Below are positions 44,444 through 51,916 of a stretch of 64,000 bases of DNA, piece after piece (the stretch's first letter is position 1; each line of letters starts with the position of its first letter). The notes under the pieces were generated by a model that was not told the DNA's origin, did not search any database, and saw only the letters and a program-made list of their open reading frames with translations. The stretch is taken from NCBI RefSeq assembly GCF_003946165.1, contig NZ_RHOI01000006.1:58501-122500 (forward strand). The letters run 5' to 3'. The stretch comes from Lacticaseibacillus baoqingensis. Lineage in GTDB: Bacteria; Bacillota; Bacilli; Lactobacillales; Lactobacillaceae. The translations under genes and the position numbers were made by a program.

Positions 44444-45232
44444 ATGGTGAAGGCAGTGGCATTATTTGATCTTGATAAGACGCTTTTAAATGACGACAAG
44501 GTGATCCCGCCAGAAAACGTCGCGGCATTGCATGCGTTGCGGGCCAATGGGGTGTTGCCAGCATTAGCAACGGGGCGCAACCATTATGAACTCGGGGCGA
44601 TCATGGCTGCCGGCGGGCTGGATTCGGCCATCGAAGCCAATGGCGCGGCCGTATTTTTCGCCGGTCAGCAGGTGCTGCAACATCCCTTGCCGCCAGCGCA
44701 AGTGGCCGCTTTAGTCGCGCAAACGGAACAAGACGGCTTTGCGATCGCGTTTCACAATGAAACGCAAGCGGCCCTGACGCGCCAAACCCCAGCCACGCAA
44801 GCCCATTACCGCGATTTTATTCACAAACCGCAACCGGCGGTGGTGCCGGATTTTTATGTGCATCAGCCAGTGTTGATGATCGTGTTGTATATTCCGGATA
44901 CCCCGGCCAATGCGGCGGTAGTAGCCCGTTATCGCCAACAGTTTCCGCAACTGGCGATCTACCGCAATGCTCCGGCAGGATTGGATGTGGTTTCGGCACA
45001 GGTCAATAAGGCCACTGGACTTGAGGCGTTAATGGCGCAGCCGCAATTGCATGGATTGCCAACTTATGCATTTGGGGATGGTAATAACGATATGGAGATC
45101 ATTCAGCAAGCGACAGTCGGCATCGCGATGGGGAACGCCTTGCCGCAAGTGGCTGCAGTGGCGGATTATCAAACCGCTGATTATCAGCATGGCGGGATTA
45201 TGCAGGCCTTAGCACATTTTCACTTGTTGTAA
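44444..45232 (+). CDS. HAD-IIB family hydrolase (Cof-like)
   Basis: This 262-residue HAD phosphatase has motif I LFDLDKTLLND, motif II ATGRN, and motif IV FGDGNNDMEII. The cap between about 85 and 185 is of the Cof C2 type. Its substrate is a small phosphorylated metabolite, unknown. ATG 44444 follows AAGGAA. A dyad CTTATCGGTAAGATAAG lies at 44393-44410, and the gene ends before a hairpin (AAGGG...CCCTTTTTT at about 45242-45262). Confidence 0.88.
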   Translation: MVKAVALFDLDKTLLNDDKVIPPENVAALHALRANGVLPALATGRNHYELGAIMAAGGLDSAIEANGAAVFFAGQQVLQHPLPPAQVAALVAQTEQDGFAIAFHNETQAALTRQTPATQAHYRDFIHKPQPAVVPDFYVHQPVLMIVLYIPDTPANAAVVARYRQQFPQLAIYRNAPAGLDVVSAQVNKATGLEALMAQPQLHGLPTYAFGDGNNDMEIIQQATVGIAMGNALPQVAAVADYQTADYQHGGIMQALAHFHLL

Positions 45233-45320
45233 TGGGGCAAAGGGTGATGGCAGCCCTTTTTTGGGTGGATGCCATATGCTACACTATGGATAATTATCAG
45301 GATTATTTTGGAGAATAATA

Positions 45321-48056
45321 ATGAAAAATATCGGCAAACTGTTCGTCCTTGACTGGCGGCGACTCATTAAGAGCCCGCCTGCTTTTTTGCTGGTCTTAGC
45401 CTTAGTCGTGATCCCATCGCTTTATTGCTGGTTTAACGTCTGGGCGTTATGGGATCCCTACAGCAATACCCAAGATCTAACCGTGGCGGTATATTCTGCA
45501 GATGAGCCCACGACGTTCAATCATCAAAAAATCGCGATCGGCTCGGAGCTGATCACCCAGCTGCACGATAATAAAAAGCTTGGGTGGCGCTTTGTCAATT
45601 CCAAAAAAGCCGTCACCCAAGGGGTGCAGTCTGGTAAATATTACGCCGGGATCGTGGTGCCGAAGGATTTTTCTCAGGACTTGATGACCATTGTCGATGG
45701 AAAAGTGAAAAAGCCCAAGCTCGACTATTATGTTAATGAAAAGATCAATGCGATTGCCCCAAAGATCACCAGTTCTGGGGCATCTACCTTGCAAAGCACC
45801 ATTTCTGATCAATTTGTCGATACGGTAGCCAAGACGCTGATGACCGAGTTCAATAAAGCGGGAGTTAAACTCGATGACAATCTGCCGATGATCCGGCGGT
45901 TTGCCAGCTTAGTGACGAAAACCAATGATCAGCTGCCGACCATCGAATCCTATTTGACTGAAGTTGAAACCGTGCGCAGCCAACTGCCAAGCATCAAGCA
46001 AAAACTGGCAGCCGCCAACCAAATGGCGGCGTATCTGCCGACAGTGAACACGATGGCACAAAAGCTGGTCAAGGCCAATGATTACTTGCCAATGGTCGCT
46101 TCAGCAGGCCAGCTGGCTGAACAAGTGCAAGGCAAGCTGCCAGAAGTCCAACAAGCGGGCCAGCAGCTTAGTACGGTCAATGCCAATTTTTCGCAACTGG
46201 AAACTGGCGTCAGCCAAGCGATCACCGTCACGAAGCAAGGCTTGAATGTGATTGCCGGCGTCGATGGCACGCTGCCGAGTTTGACTGCCTTTGGCCAACA
46301 AGCACAAGGTGCCATTGCGACCACTAAAGACCAAGTGCTGCCGCAAGTTGAAACGGGTTTGACCGTGGTGCAAAATGCCACCGATGCCGGGTTGGCCTTG
46401 ATCCAAACCGGCAATACCAAACTAAGCCAGGATCTGACGAATCTCAATGCGCAATTAGCCAGTCTTGATCAAAGCAGCAATGCTGCCGCAGATAAACAAG
46501 CGATGGCCACTTTGCTCAACGGTATGGCTACGCGGCAGGCCAATACCGCCAGTGTCGCAACCAAACTCGCCGCGACGTTGACGCAAGTGCAAGCCAGCTA
46601 TAATCAGCTACACCACACGACGCGCAGTGATCTTGACTCGGCGATCGCTCAGCTCAAAGCAGTCAACACGGTCGCGACTAATGTGAGCACGCAAGCGGCA
46701 GCTTTGGCGCAAGCCGCGCCCAGCTTGAGTACAGCTGAGTTGCAGACGCGCATCGCGGCGCTGCAGCAAACCGCTGATCAATTTGCCAATGCGGCGCAGA
46801 GCCTGCAAAACCTAGGGCTGTCGACTAGCGTGCAAACCTTGATCGCGCAGTTCAAGGCGGCTTTAGCAGATGCTGATACGACCTTGGCTGACATCAACCA
46901 AAACGTTGTGCCGCAACTGCCAAGCCTGCTGCAAAACACCAAAGTGCTGTTGCAACAAGCCCAAGGGGTGTTGGTTAAAGTCCAGACCCAATTGCCGGCG
47001 GTGAAGCAAGAAATTGCTGATGCCAATACCTTGCTCAATGGCCACATGGATCAAATCACGAGCGGCATCAACACCGTGGCTGAATTGTATCGCAATGATT
47101 TTCCAACATTGAAGATGAAACTGGCGCAGGCGACGGCTTTTGTCAATAATGATCTGCCAGGGATCGAAACGGAATTGACCACGTCGTTGGCATTGGCCAA
47201 TCAGAAGCTGCCGGTGCTGGAAAGTGGGCTAGATCAAGCGCATGGCTTGATCCAAACTGACTGGCCGACGCTTAAAGAAGCGATCCAAAAAGGCGCCAGT
47301 GCGATCCAAAAAGGCGAACAGTCCATTGACTTATCCGCCTTGTTGAAACTCTTGCGCCGAGATGCCGGACAAGAAGCCGACTTCTTAGCCAACCCAGTGC
47401 AATTAAAAGAAAACGATCTTTATCCGATCCCCACTTACGGCTCGCAAAGCGCCCCCTTTTACTTAGCATTATGTATCTGGGTCGGGGCATTGCTGCTAGG
47501 CGCGATCTTGATCACCGAATTCGAAGCGCTGCCACAAGACTTAGCGCATGCGACCATCAAGCAACGTTATGTGGCCCGCTGGTTAACGTTTGTCGGGCTG
47601 GGGATGGGCCAAGGCTTGATCGCGGCATTAGGCAATATTTTCTTGATCGGCACTTATGTTGTGAATAAGCCGTTGTACGTGCTCTTTGCTATGGGACTAT
47701 CGGTTATTTTCGTGTCGATCTTATACAGCTTGATCGCCTTGTTTGGCAACATTGGCAAAGGCATTGGCATCATCATCTTAGTGCTGTCGATTTCTGGTGC
47801 CGGCGGTAACTTCCCGGTGGTTTTATCCGGGAAATTCTTCCAAATAATCAACCCTTGGCTGCCATTCACCTATGCGGTCAACCTCTTGCGGGAAACGGTC
47901 GGCGGCATTTACTGGCCGAATCTGTGGCAAGATGTTTGGCATTTGCTCGCCTTTGGACTGGTGTTCTTCTGTGGCGGTTTGTTCTTGAAAGGCCCGATCC
48001 GGCCATGGATCGATAAAATGCATGCCATCACCAAAAAAAGCAAGATCATGGAATAG
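45321..48056 (+). CDS. YhgE/Pip-family membrane protein
   Basis: This 911-residue protein has one N-terminal membrane segment (about 22-43), a very long Ala/Gln-rich extracellular helical region (about 150-690) with recurring LPxxxxxLxxA heptad patterns (probable coiled coils), and five or six C-terminal membrane segments (about 710-900). This is the YhgE/Pip layout, known from phage-infection proteins and related to ABC-2 permeases and the type VII-associated family. Its activity is not established; lactococcal Pip is a phage receptor. An extended -10 TGCTACACT lies upstream. Confidence 0.9.
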   Translation: MKNIGKLFVLDWRRLIKSPPAFLLVLALVVIPSLYCWFNVWALWDPYSNTQDLTVAVYSADEPTTFNHQKIAIGSELITQLHDNKKLGWRFVNSKKAVTQGVQSGKYYAGIVVPKDFSQDLMTIVDGKVKKPKLDYYVNEKINAIAPKITSSGASTLQSTISDQFVDTVAKTLMTEFNKAGVKLDDNLPMIRRFASLVTKTNDQLPTIESYLTEVETVRSQLPSIKQKLAAANQMAAYLPTVNTMAQKLVKANDYLPMVASAGQLAEQVQGKLPEVQQAGQQLSTVNANFSQLETGVSQAITVTKQGLNVIAGVDGTLPSLTAFGQQAQGAIATTKDQVLPQVETGLTVVQNATDAGLALIQTGNTKLSQDLTNLNAQLASLDQSSNAAADKQAMATLLNGMATRQANTASVATKLAATLTQVQASYNQLHHTTRSDLDSAIAQLKAVNTVATNVSTQAAALAQAAPSLSTAELQTRIAALQQTADQFANAAQSLQNLGLSTSVQTLIAQFKAALADADTTLADINQNVVPQLPSLLQNTKVLLQQAQGVLVKVQTQLPAVKQEIADANTLLNGHMDQITSGINTVAELYRNDFPTLKMKLAQATAFVNNDLPGIETELTTSLALANQKLPVLESGLDQAHGLIQTDWPTLKEAIQKGASAIQKGEQSIDLSALLKLLRRDAGQEADFLANPVQLKENDLYPIPTYGSQSAPFYLALCIWVGALLLGAILITEFEALPQDLAHATIKQRYVARWLTFVGLGMGQGLIAALGNIFLIGTYVVNKPLYVLFAMGLSVIFVSILYSLIALFGNIGKGIGIIILVLSISGAGGNFPVVLSGKFFQIINPWLPFTYAVNLLRETVGGIYWPNLWQDVWHLLAFGLVFFCGGLFLKGPIRPWIDKMHAITKKSKIME

Positions 48057-48089
48057 CCGGCTATTTTCCCTCGACGTGACTAAGACATC

Positions 48090-48184
48090 GTCGGCTAGTG
48101 GCGTTCTTCCAAGCCACGCCCAGCGACAAAAGCGCTTTGGAATCGCGATTCTAAAACTGAATCGGTGGTCCAAGGCGCTTTTGT
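48090..48184. repeat. Two hairpins between pip and serA, second of a dispersed family
   Basis: Hairpin 1: GTCG/CGAC outside and GTGGC/GCCAC inside (48090-48127). Hairpin 2: ACAAAAGCGC at 48126-48135 with GCGCTTTTGT at 48175-48184, then TTGGA/TCCAA, and a core CGATTC (48146-48151) / GAATCG (48159-48164). It separates convergent pip and serA without a U-run, so it may act as a bidirectional barrier. The core recurs at 57594-57637 and parts of it at 18.47-18.71 kb. Confidence 0.65.
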
Positions 48185-48228
48185 CTTGGGCTAAAACCGC
48201 TTTGTGTCTCAGGCTCGTCGTTTTTGAG

Positions 48229-49398
48229 TCAGCTGGCTTGACGGGTCAATAAGCGGACGCGGTAGACGGCGTTGATTTGGCGTAATTGATGGAGCAAGTC
48301 GGCTTGGGCTTGTAAGTTGTTGGTGTCGATGATCGAATAGGCGACATTATCGCGGGCAGCATTACTCATCGATTCAATATTGATGTCATTTTTAGCGAGC
48401 AAGGTGGCGATTTGGCCGACCATATTCGGGATGTTTTGGTGCATGATGGTGAGGCGATATTGGCTCATGAAAGGCACTTCTAAGGTCGGCAAGTTGACAC
48501 TGTGAACGACGTTGCCGGTTTCTAAGAAGTTCATGATCGTCTCAGCGCCTTGCACCGCCCCATTGGCTTCAGCTTGTTCGGTGGAGCCGCCGATGTGCGG
48601 GGTGACTAAGACATCACGGCGATCGAGGATCTCAGGATCACCAAAATCAGTCATGTAGCGTTTGACGCGGCCGGCGTCTAACGCCTCACAAACCGCATGG
48701 TTATCAACGATACCGCCGCGGGCGAAGTTTAAGATCACGACGCCTTGAGGCATTTTGGCGATCAGCTCGGCGTTGATCATATGGGTGGTCTCGGTGTTCT
48801 TGGGCACATGGACACTGACATAATCAGCATGCGCGATCGCGTCTTCTAAGGTGGCGGCGCGCACAGTCGTCGTCGGGATATGCCAAGCATCATTAGCGCT
48901 GAGATAAGGATCATAGCCGACCACATGCATCCCCAAGTCACCAGCGGCATGGGCGACGCGGGCGCCAACGTGACCCACGCCGATCACCGCCAGGGTCTTG
49001 CCGGCCAGTTCGGTCCCGTTGAATTGCGTCTTCTCCCGTTCGGTGCGCGTCGAGATGTCCGCGCCATTGTTGGCTGCCGCATATTTGGCCGCGGAAAACA
49101 GGTTGCGGCTGGCGGTGATCAACATCGCGATCACCAGTTCTTTGACGGCGTTGGCGTTCGAGCCTGGGGTGTTGAATACGGCAGTCCCGTTGGCAGTGGC
49201 GACGTCTAGCGGAATGTTATTGAACCCTGCGCCGCAACGCACGATCGCCTTGAGTGCTTGGGGAAAATGATACGGGTGCAAGTCGACGCTGCGGATCAAC
49301 AGCGCATCGGCGTTGTCGGTTTGATTGAGGGCGTAGTTGGGTTTGAAATGGTCCAGGCCTGCTTGGGCGATGGCATTGAATGTTTTGATCTGATACAT
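48229..49398 (-). CDS. serA: D-3-phosphoglycerate dehydrogenase
   Basis: This 389-residue NAD-dependent dehydrogenase has the nucleotide loop VIGVGHVGARVAH, the catalytic region FARGGIVDN, DFGDPEIL, and the His in TPHIGGSTEQAE. A C-terminal ACT domain (about 320-389) probably gives serine feedback inhibition. It oxidises 3-phosphoglycerate to 3-phosphohydroxypyruvate, the first step of serine synthesis. ATG 49398 follows AGGAGG. It is second in the serC-serA unit, 38 nt after serC, under the serine leader attenuator. Confidence 0.97.
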   Translation of the reverse strand: MYQIKTFNAIAQAGLDHFKPNYALNQTDNADALLIRSVDLHPYHFPQALKAIVRCGAGFNNIPLDVATANGTAVFNTPGSNANAVKELVIAMLITASRNLFSAAKYAAANNGADISTRTEREKTQFNGTELAGKTLAVIGVGHVGARVAHAAGDLGMHVVGYDPYLSANDAWHIPTTTVRAATLEDAIAHADYVSVHVPKNTETTHMINAELIAKMPQGVVILNFARGGIVDNHAVCEALDAGRVKRYMTDFGDPEILDRRDVLVTPHIGGSTEQAEANGAVQGAETIMNFLETGNVVHSVNLPTLEVPFMSQYRLTIMHQNIPNMVGQIATLLAKNDINIESMSNAARDNVAYSIIDTNNLQAQADLLHQLRQINAVYRVRLLTRQAS

Positions 49399-49436
49399 AA
49401 TAAGCCTCCTGAGATAGTCGCAATAATAGGATGGGA

Positions 49437-50510
49437 TCAAAGATGTTTTTCAAAGTCGTGCAGAAAATCGATCAAGGCGTCAACCCCAGCCAGCGGCATG
49501 GCGTTGTATAAGCTGGCTCGCAAGCCGCCGACGCTGCGGTGGCCTTTGAGATTCATTAAGCCATGCGCAGCAGCTTGGGCCACCACGGCTTGATCGAGCG
49601 CTTCAGAGCCAGTGTTGAAGACCACGTTAGTCAAGCTGCGGTCGGCTTTGGCGACCAAGTTGGCAAACACGGGCGATTCATCCAAAAAGGCATAAAGCTT
49701 TTTGGCTTTGATTTCGTTGCGGCGCTGCATTTCCGCCACGCCGCCTTGTTCTTGGACCCACTGTAAGACCAAATTGAGCGCGTAGATGGCAAACACTGGC
49801 GGGGTGTTATACAGCGATTTTTTTTGGTCGAATAAGCGATAGTCGAGCATGCTGGGCACAGCGGTCACGGCGTGTAACCACTCGCGGCGTACGATCACCA
49901 CCGTCACGCCAGCCGGGCCGAGGTTTTTTTGGGCGCCGGCAAAGATCAAGCCAAAATCGCGTACGTGATATTGTTCCGCTAAGATGTTGGACGACATGTC
50001 CCCAACGATCGGCGTGCTCCCAGCATCGGGTAAATGGTGATAAGTGGTGCCTTCAACGGTATTATTGATACAAAGGTGGAGGTAGTCATAAGTTGCGGCA
50101 GCTATCGGCGGCAATGGTGGCAAGTGGCGGTAATGCGCGTTTTTGGTCGTGGCTAAGACATCGGCGGCCACGCCCAGCCGGGCCGCTTCCCCGGCTGCCC
50201 GGCTGGCCCATTGCCCACTGTCCAAGACGGCGATACGCCGATGGTTGGTTGCCAGATTCAATGGGGCAGCGGCAAATTGGCCGGTCCCGCCGCCTTGCAT
50301 GAATAAGACGGCATAATCATCTGGGATCGCCATGAGTGTCCGCAAGCGGGTCTCAGCTTGGTTGATGATGACCCCAAACGCCGCGGCGCGATGGGAGACT
50401 TCCATGATGCTCATGCCGCTGCCGCCAAGCGACGGCAACTCAGCTTGGATCTGAGTGACAACGGGCTGGGGCATCATTGCAGGCCCGGCAGCAAAATTAT
50501 AGACGACCAT
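49437..50510 (-). CDS. serC: Phosphoserine aminotransferase
   Basis: This 357-residue class V aminotransferase has YNFAAGPAMMP at the start, QGGGTGQFAAAP, and the PLP-lysine in GLIFAGAQKNLGPAG. It converts 3-phosphohydroxypyruvate and glutamate to phosphoserine. ATG 50510 follows GAGGAGGAAATTT. It is first in serC-serA and directly downstream of the attenuator terminator. Confidence 0.97.
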   Translation of the reverse strand: MVVYNFAAGPAMMPQPVVTQIQAELPSLGGSGMSIMEVSHRAAAFGVIINQAETRLRTLMAIPDDYAVLFMQGGGTGQFAAAPLNLATNHRRIAVLDSGQWASRAAGEAARLGVAADVLATTKNAHYRHLPPLPPIAAATYDYLHLCINNTVEGTTYHHLPDAGSTPIVGDMSSNILAEQYHVRDFGLIFAGAQKNLGPAGVTVVIVRREWLHAVTAVPSMLDYRLFDQKKSLYNTPPVFAIYALNLVLQWVQEQGGVAEMQRRNEIKAKKLYAFLDESPVFANLVAKADRSLTNVVFNTGSEALDQAVVAQAAAHGLMNLKGHRSVGGLRASLYNAMPLAGVDALIDFLHDFEKHL

Positions 50511-50537
50511 AAATTTCCTCCTCATAAATAACAAAAA

Positions 50538-50616
50538 ACGCGTCTTCACAGCAGTCCTGTGAAAACGCGTTGAAGATGATCCATCGCGGTCTCACAGGAG
50601 CAATACCTGCGAGACC
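50538..50616 (-). promoter_or_regulatory. serCA attenuator: antiterminator/terminator hairpins
   Basis: In RNA order (descending coordinates): hairpin B:B' is 50606-50616 with 50588-50598. The terminator is 50557-50570 with 50538-50551, followed by a U-run (A at 50533-50538 on the plus strand). The B' side (RNA UCCUGUGA, 50592-50599) is perfectly complementary to the terminator 5' arm (RNA UCACAGGA, 50555-50562), forming an antiterminator. The upstream hairpin A:A' (50658-50664 with 50639-50645) overlaps the leader peptide end. A' (AGACC) can pair with B (GGUCU), which frees B'. Confidence 0.88.
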
Positions 50617-50641
50617 ATTTGGCAGAAGCGCAAACATTGGT

Positions 50642-50704
50642 CTACACAGATACGATAGTAGACCATGATGATGACTTGAGGTTGTTAATATAAAAATTTG
50701 TCAT
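50642..50704 (-). CDS. Serine-codon leader peptide of serCA
   Basis: A 20-codon ATG-to-TAG reading frame with GGAGG 8 nt upstream. The peptide begins MTNFYINNLK and continues SSSWSTIVSV. Ser codons 11-13 are consecutive UCA, with further Ser at 15 and 19. The frame overlaps the first leader hairpin: codons 14-16 form its 5' arm. Its role is to report charged tRNA-Ser to the attenuator; the peptide itself probably has no function. Confidence 0.88.
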   Translation of the reverse strand: MTNFYINNLKSSSWSTIVSV

Positions 50705-50732
50705 TGCAAAAACCTCCGCTTCGTTGTTTATT

Positions 50733-50761
50733 AAGATAGCACACTGGCAATAACCCGTCAA
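50733..50761 (-). promoter_or_regulatory. serCA promoter
   Basis: Minus strand TTGACG (50756-50761), 17 bp, TATCTT (50733-50738). An inverted repeat CAATAC (50759-50764) / GTATTG (50781-50786) spans the -35 and the divergent gene's upstream region. Confidence 0.8.
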
Positions 50762-50808
50762 TACGATTATAAAAGAATGAGTATTGTATGATAAAAATGG
50801 AGGCACCT

Positions 50809-51432
50809 ATGACCACATTCTATTTCATCCGCCACGGCCAAACGACTGCTAATGCCATGGGCTTAAAGCAAGGCACGATCAATGATGAACGCACGCATCT
50901 CACCGCAAAAGGCCGCCAACAAGCCGCACGACTCGCGGGCCAATTCGATTTGCGCACGTTAGACGCCTTATATGTCAGCCCGTTAGCTCGCACCCAAGAA
51001 ACTGCGGCGATCTTAAACCAGCAGGCCAAATTGCCGCCGCAATTAGATCCGCGTTTATTAGAGATCTCCTATGGCAGCTGGGATGGTCAGGTGAACGCCG
51101 AGTTAGAAGCGGCCCATCCGAGAGTCTTTGATCCGCTTTTGCATGATGTGTTGCCAAGTTATGTCGAAGTGGCACAAGGCGGCGAAAGTTTTACCCAAGT
51201 GCAAACTCGCGTCGCCGAGTTTATGCAAGCTGTCGCGGCGCAATTGCCTGATGCGGCAGTGGCGTGTGTGACGCATGGCTTCACCGTCAAAGCGGCTGCT
51301 TTAGCCGCGTTGGCACCACGTTCGGCCATGACCTTGCCAGAACCAGACAACACCAGCGTCACGAAACTGACGCTGACTGCCGGCCGCTATTATCTTTGGT
51401 ATTATAATCGCTTCGATGCACACACTTATTGA
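50809..51432 (+). CDS. Histidine phosphatase family protein, candidate phosphoserine phosphatase
   Basis: This 207-residue protein has FIRHGQT with the catalytic His near residue 8, SPLARTQETA, LLEISYGSWDG and the second His in VTHGFTVK. It belongs to the phosphoglycerate-mutase-like superfamily. ATG 50809 follows ATGGAGG. Some members, such as Hydrogenobacter PspA, are metal-independent phosphoserine phosphatases. The gene is divergent from serC-serA and no serB is nearby, so it may supply the last step of serine synthesis. By sequence alone it could also be a general phosphatase or a cobalamin-type phosphatase. Confidence 0.85.
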   Translation: MTTFYFIRHGQTTANAMGLKQGTINDERTHLTAKGRQQAARLAGQFDLRTLDALYVSPLARTQETAAILNQQAKLPPQLDPRLLEISYGSWDGQVNAELEAAHPRVFDPLLHDVLPSYVEVAQGGESFTQVQTRVAEFMQAVAAQLPDAAVACVTHGFTVKAAALAALAPRSAMTLPEPDNTSVTKLTLTAGRYYLWYYNRFDAHTY

Positions 51433-51596
51433 TCTGGTTGATTGCGCTCGCGCGTTGATGAGAAACGCTCCCGGTGTAAAATTAATTTTTGATGGTAATT
51501 TGCGGTGAACGCCTTTGTTATCCTTGCCCGGTCGACGTTTTGTTAGCTAAATGCCACGCCAATTTAATTTTTACTCACCAAAAATAAATTTTTTCA
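51433..51596. other. Non-coding stretch upstream of the aro leader
   Basis: No gene was seen. AATTTAATTTTT and AAAAATAAATT (51561-51590) form an AT-rich imperfect dyad just upstream of the aro promoter, which may be an UP element or an operator. Confidence 0.3.
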
Positions 51597-51625
51597 TTGA
51601 CAAGACGGCAGGGAGGCGGTATGCT
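51597..51625 (+). promoter_or_regulatory. Promoter of the tkt-aro operon
   Basis: Consensus TTGACA at 51597-51602, 17 bp, TATGCT at 51620-51625. Confidence 0.85.
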
Positions 51626-51651
51626 CATTGCAACATTTCAAAGGGGTTTTG

Positions 51652-51705
51652 ATGATGACGACAACGACTAAAGTTTATTATGCCTGGTATGCGTTTTATC
51701 GCTAG
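51652..51705 (+). CDS. Aromatic-codon leader peptide of the tkt-aro operon
   Basis: A 17-codon frame (ATG 51652 or 51655, TAG 51703-51705) with AAAGGGG at 51640-51646. The peptide is MMTTTTKVYYAWYAFYR: Tyr at 9, 10, 13, 16, Trp at 12 and Phe at 15, so 6 of its last 9 residues are aromatic. It senses charged tRNAs of all three aromatic amino acids and so fits control of the common shikimate pathway. Confidence 0.9.
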   Translation: MMTTTTKVYYAWYAFYR

Positions 51706-51711
51706 CACGTA

Positions 51712-51823
51712 GGTTCACATGAATGTGATCCTGCGAGATAGGGATCACATTCGTCTGCATACCGGATCATCGAACCACACGGTCAGCACACGGATGAATG
51801 AAATTCAGCCGGGTGCTTTTTTT
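51712..51823 (+). promoter_or_regulatory. aro attenuator: alternative hairpins and terminator
   Basis: State 1: B:B' stem GAATGTGATCC (51721-51731) with GGATCACATTC (51742-51752), then terminator AGCACACGG (51785-51793) with CCGGGTGCT (51809-51817), inner TGAAT/ATTCA, and seven T. State 2: A':B stem GGTTCACA (51712-51719) with TGTGATCC (51724-51731), TGAA loop, one mismatch. It frees B' so CATTCGTCTG (51748-51757) can pair over 10 bp with CGGATGAATG (51791-51800), blocking the terminator. A ribosome finishing the peptide covers A' and favours state 1; one stalled at aromatic codons favours state 2. Confidence 0.87.
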
Positions 51824-51846
51824 ACCTCATCAAATCGATTGATGAC

Positions 51847-51884
51847 AAAAAAACGCTATCGGCTGAAGTCGATAGCGTTTTTTC
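51847..51884 (+). terminator. Second, separate terminator directly before tkt
   Basis: A 9-bp perfect stem (ACGCTATCG 51853-51861 with CGATAGCGT 51870-51878) is followed by TTTTTT and preceded by an A-run. It lies 24 nt beyond the attenuator terminator and 33 nt before tkt. Confidence 0.85.
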
Positions 51885-51916
51885 GTGGCTGGCGGACATT
51901 GATTAGGAGGAAAATT

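Noticed and set aside
50146..50190. Sequence in serC similar to the intergenic stretch at 48081-48120 (CTAAGACATCG then CACGCCCAGC)
   Set aside because: It is in the middle of a well-conserved coding region and lacks the paired arms, so it is probably chance or a remnant too short to judge.
51719..51916. Upstream extension of the tkt frame through the attenuator
   Set aside because: It crosses both terminator hairpins; ATG 51917 has a strong ribosome site and matches family starts.
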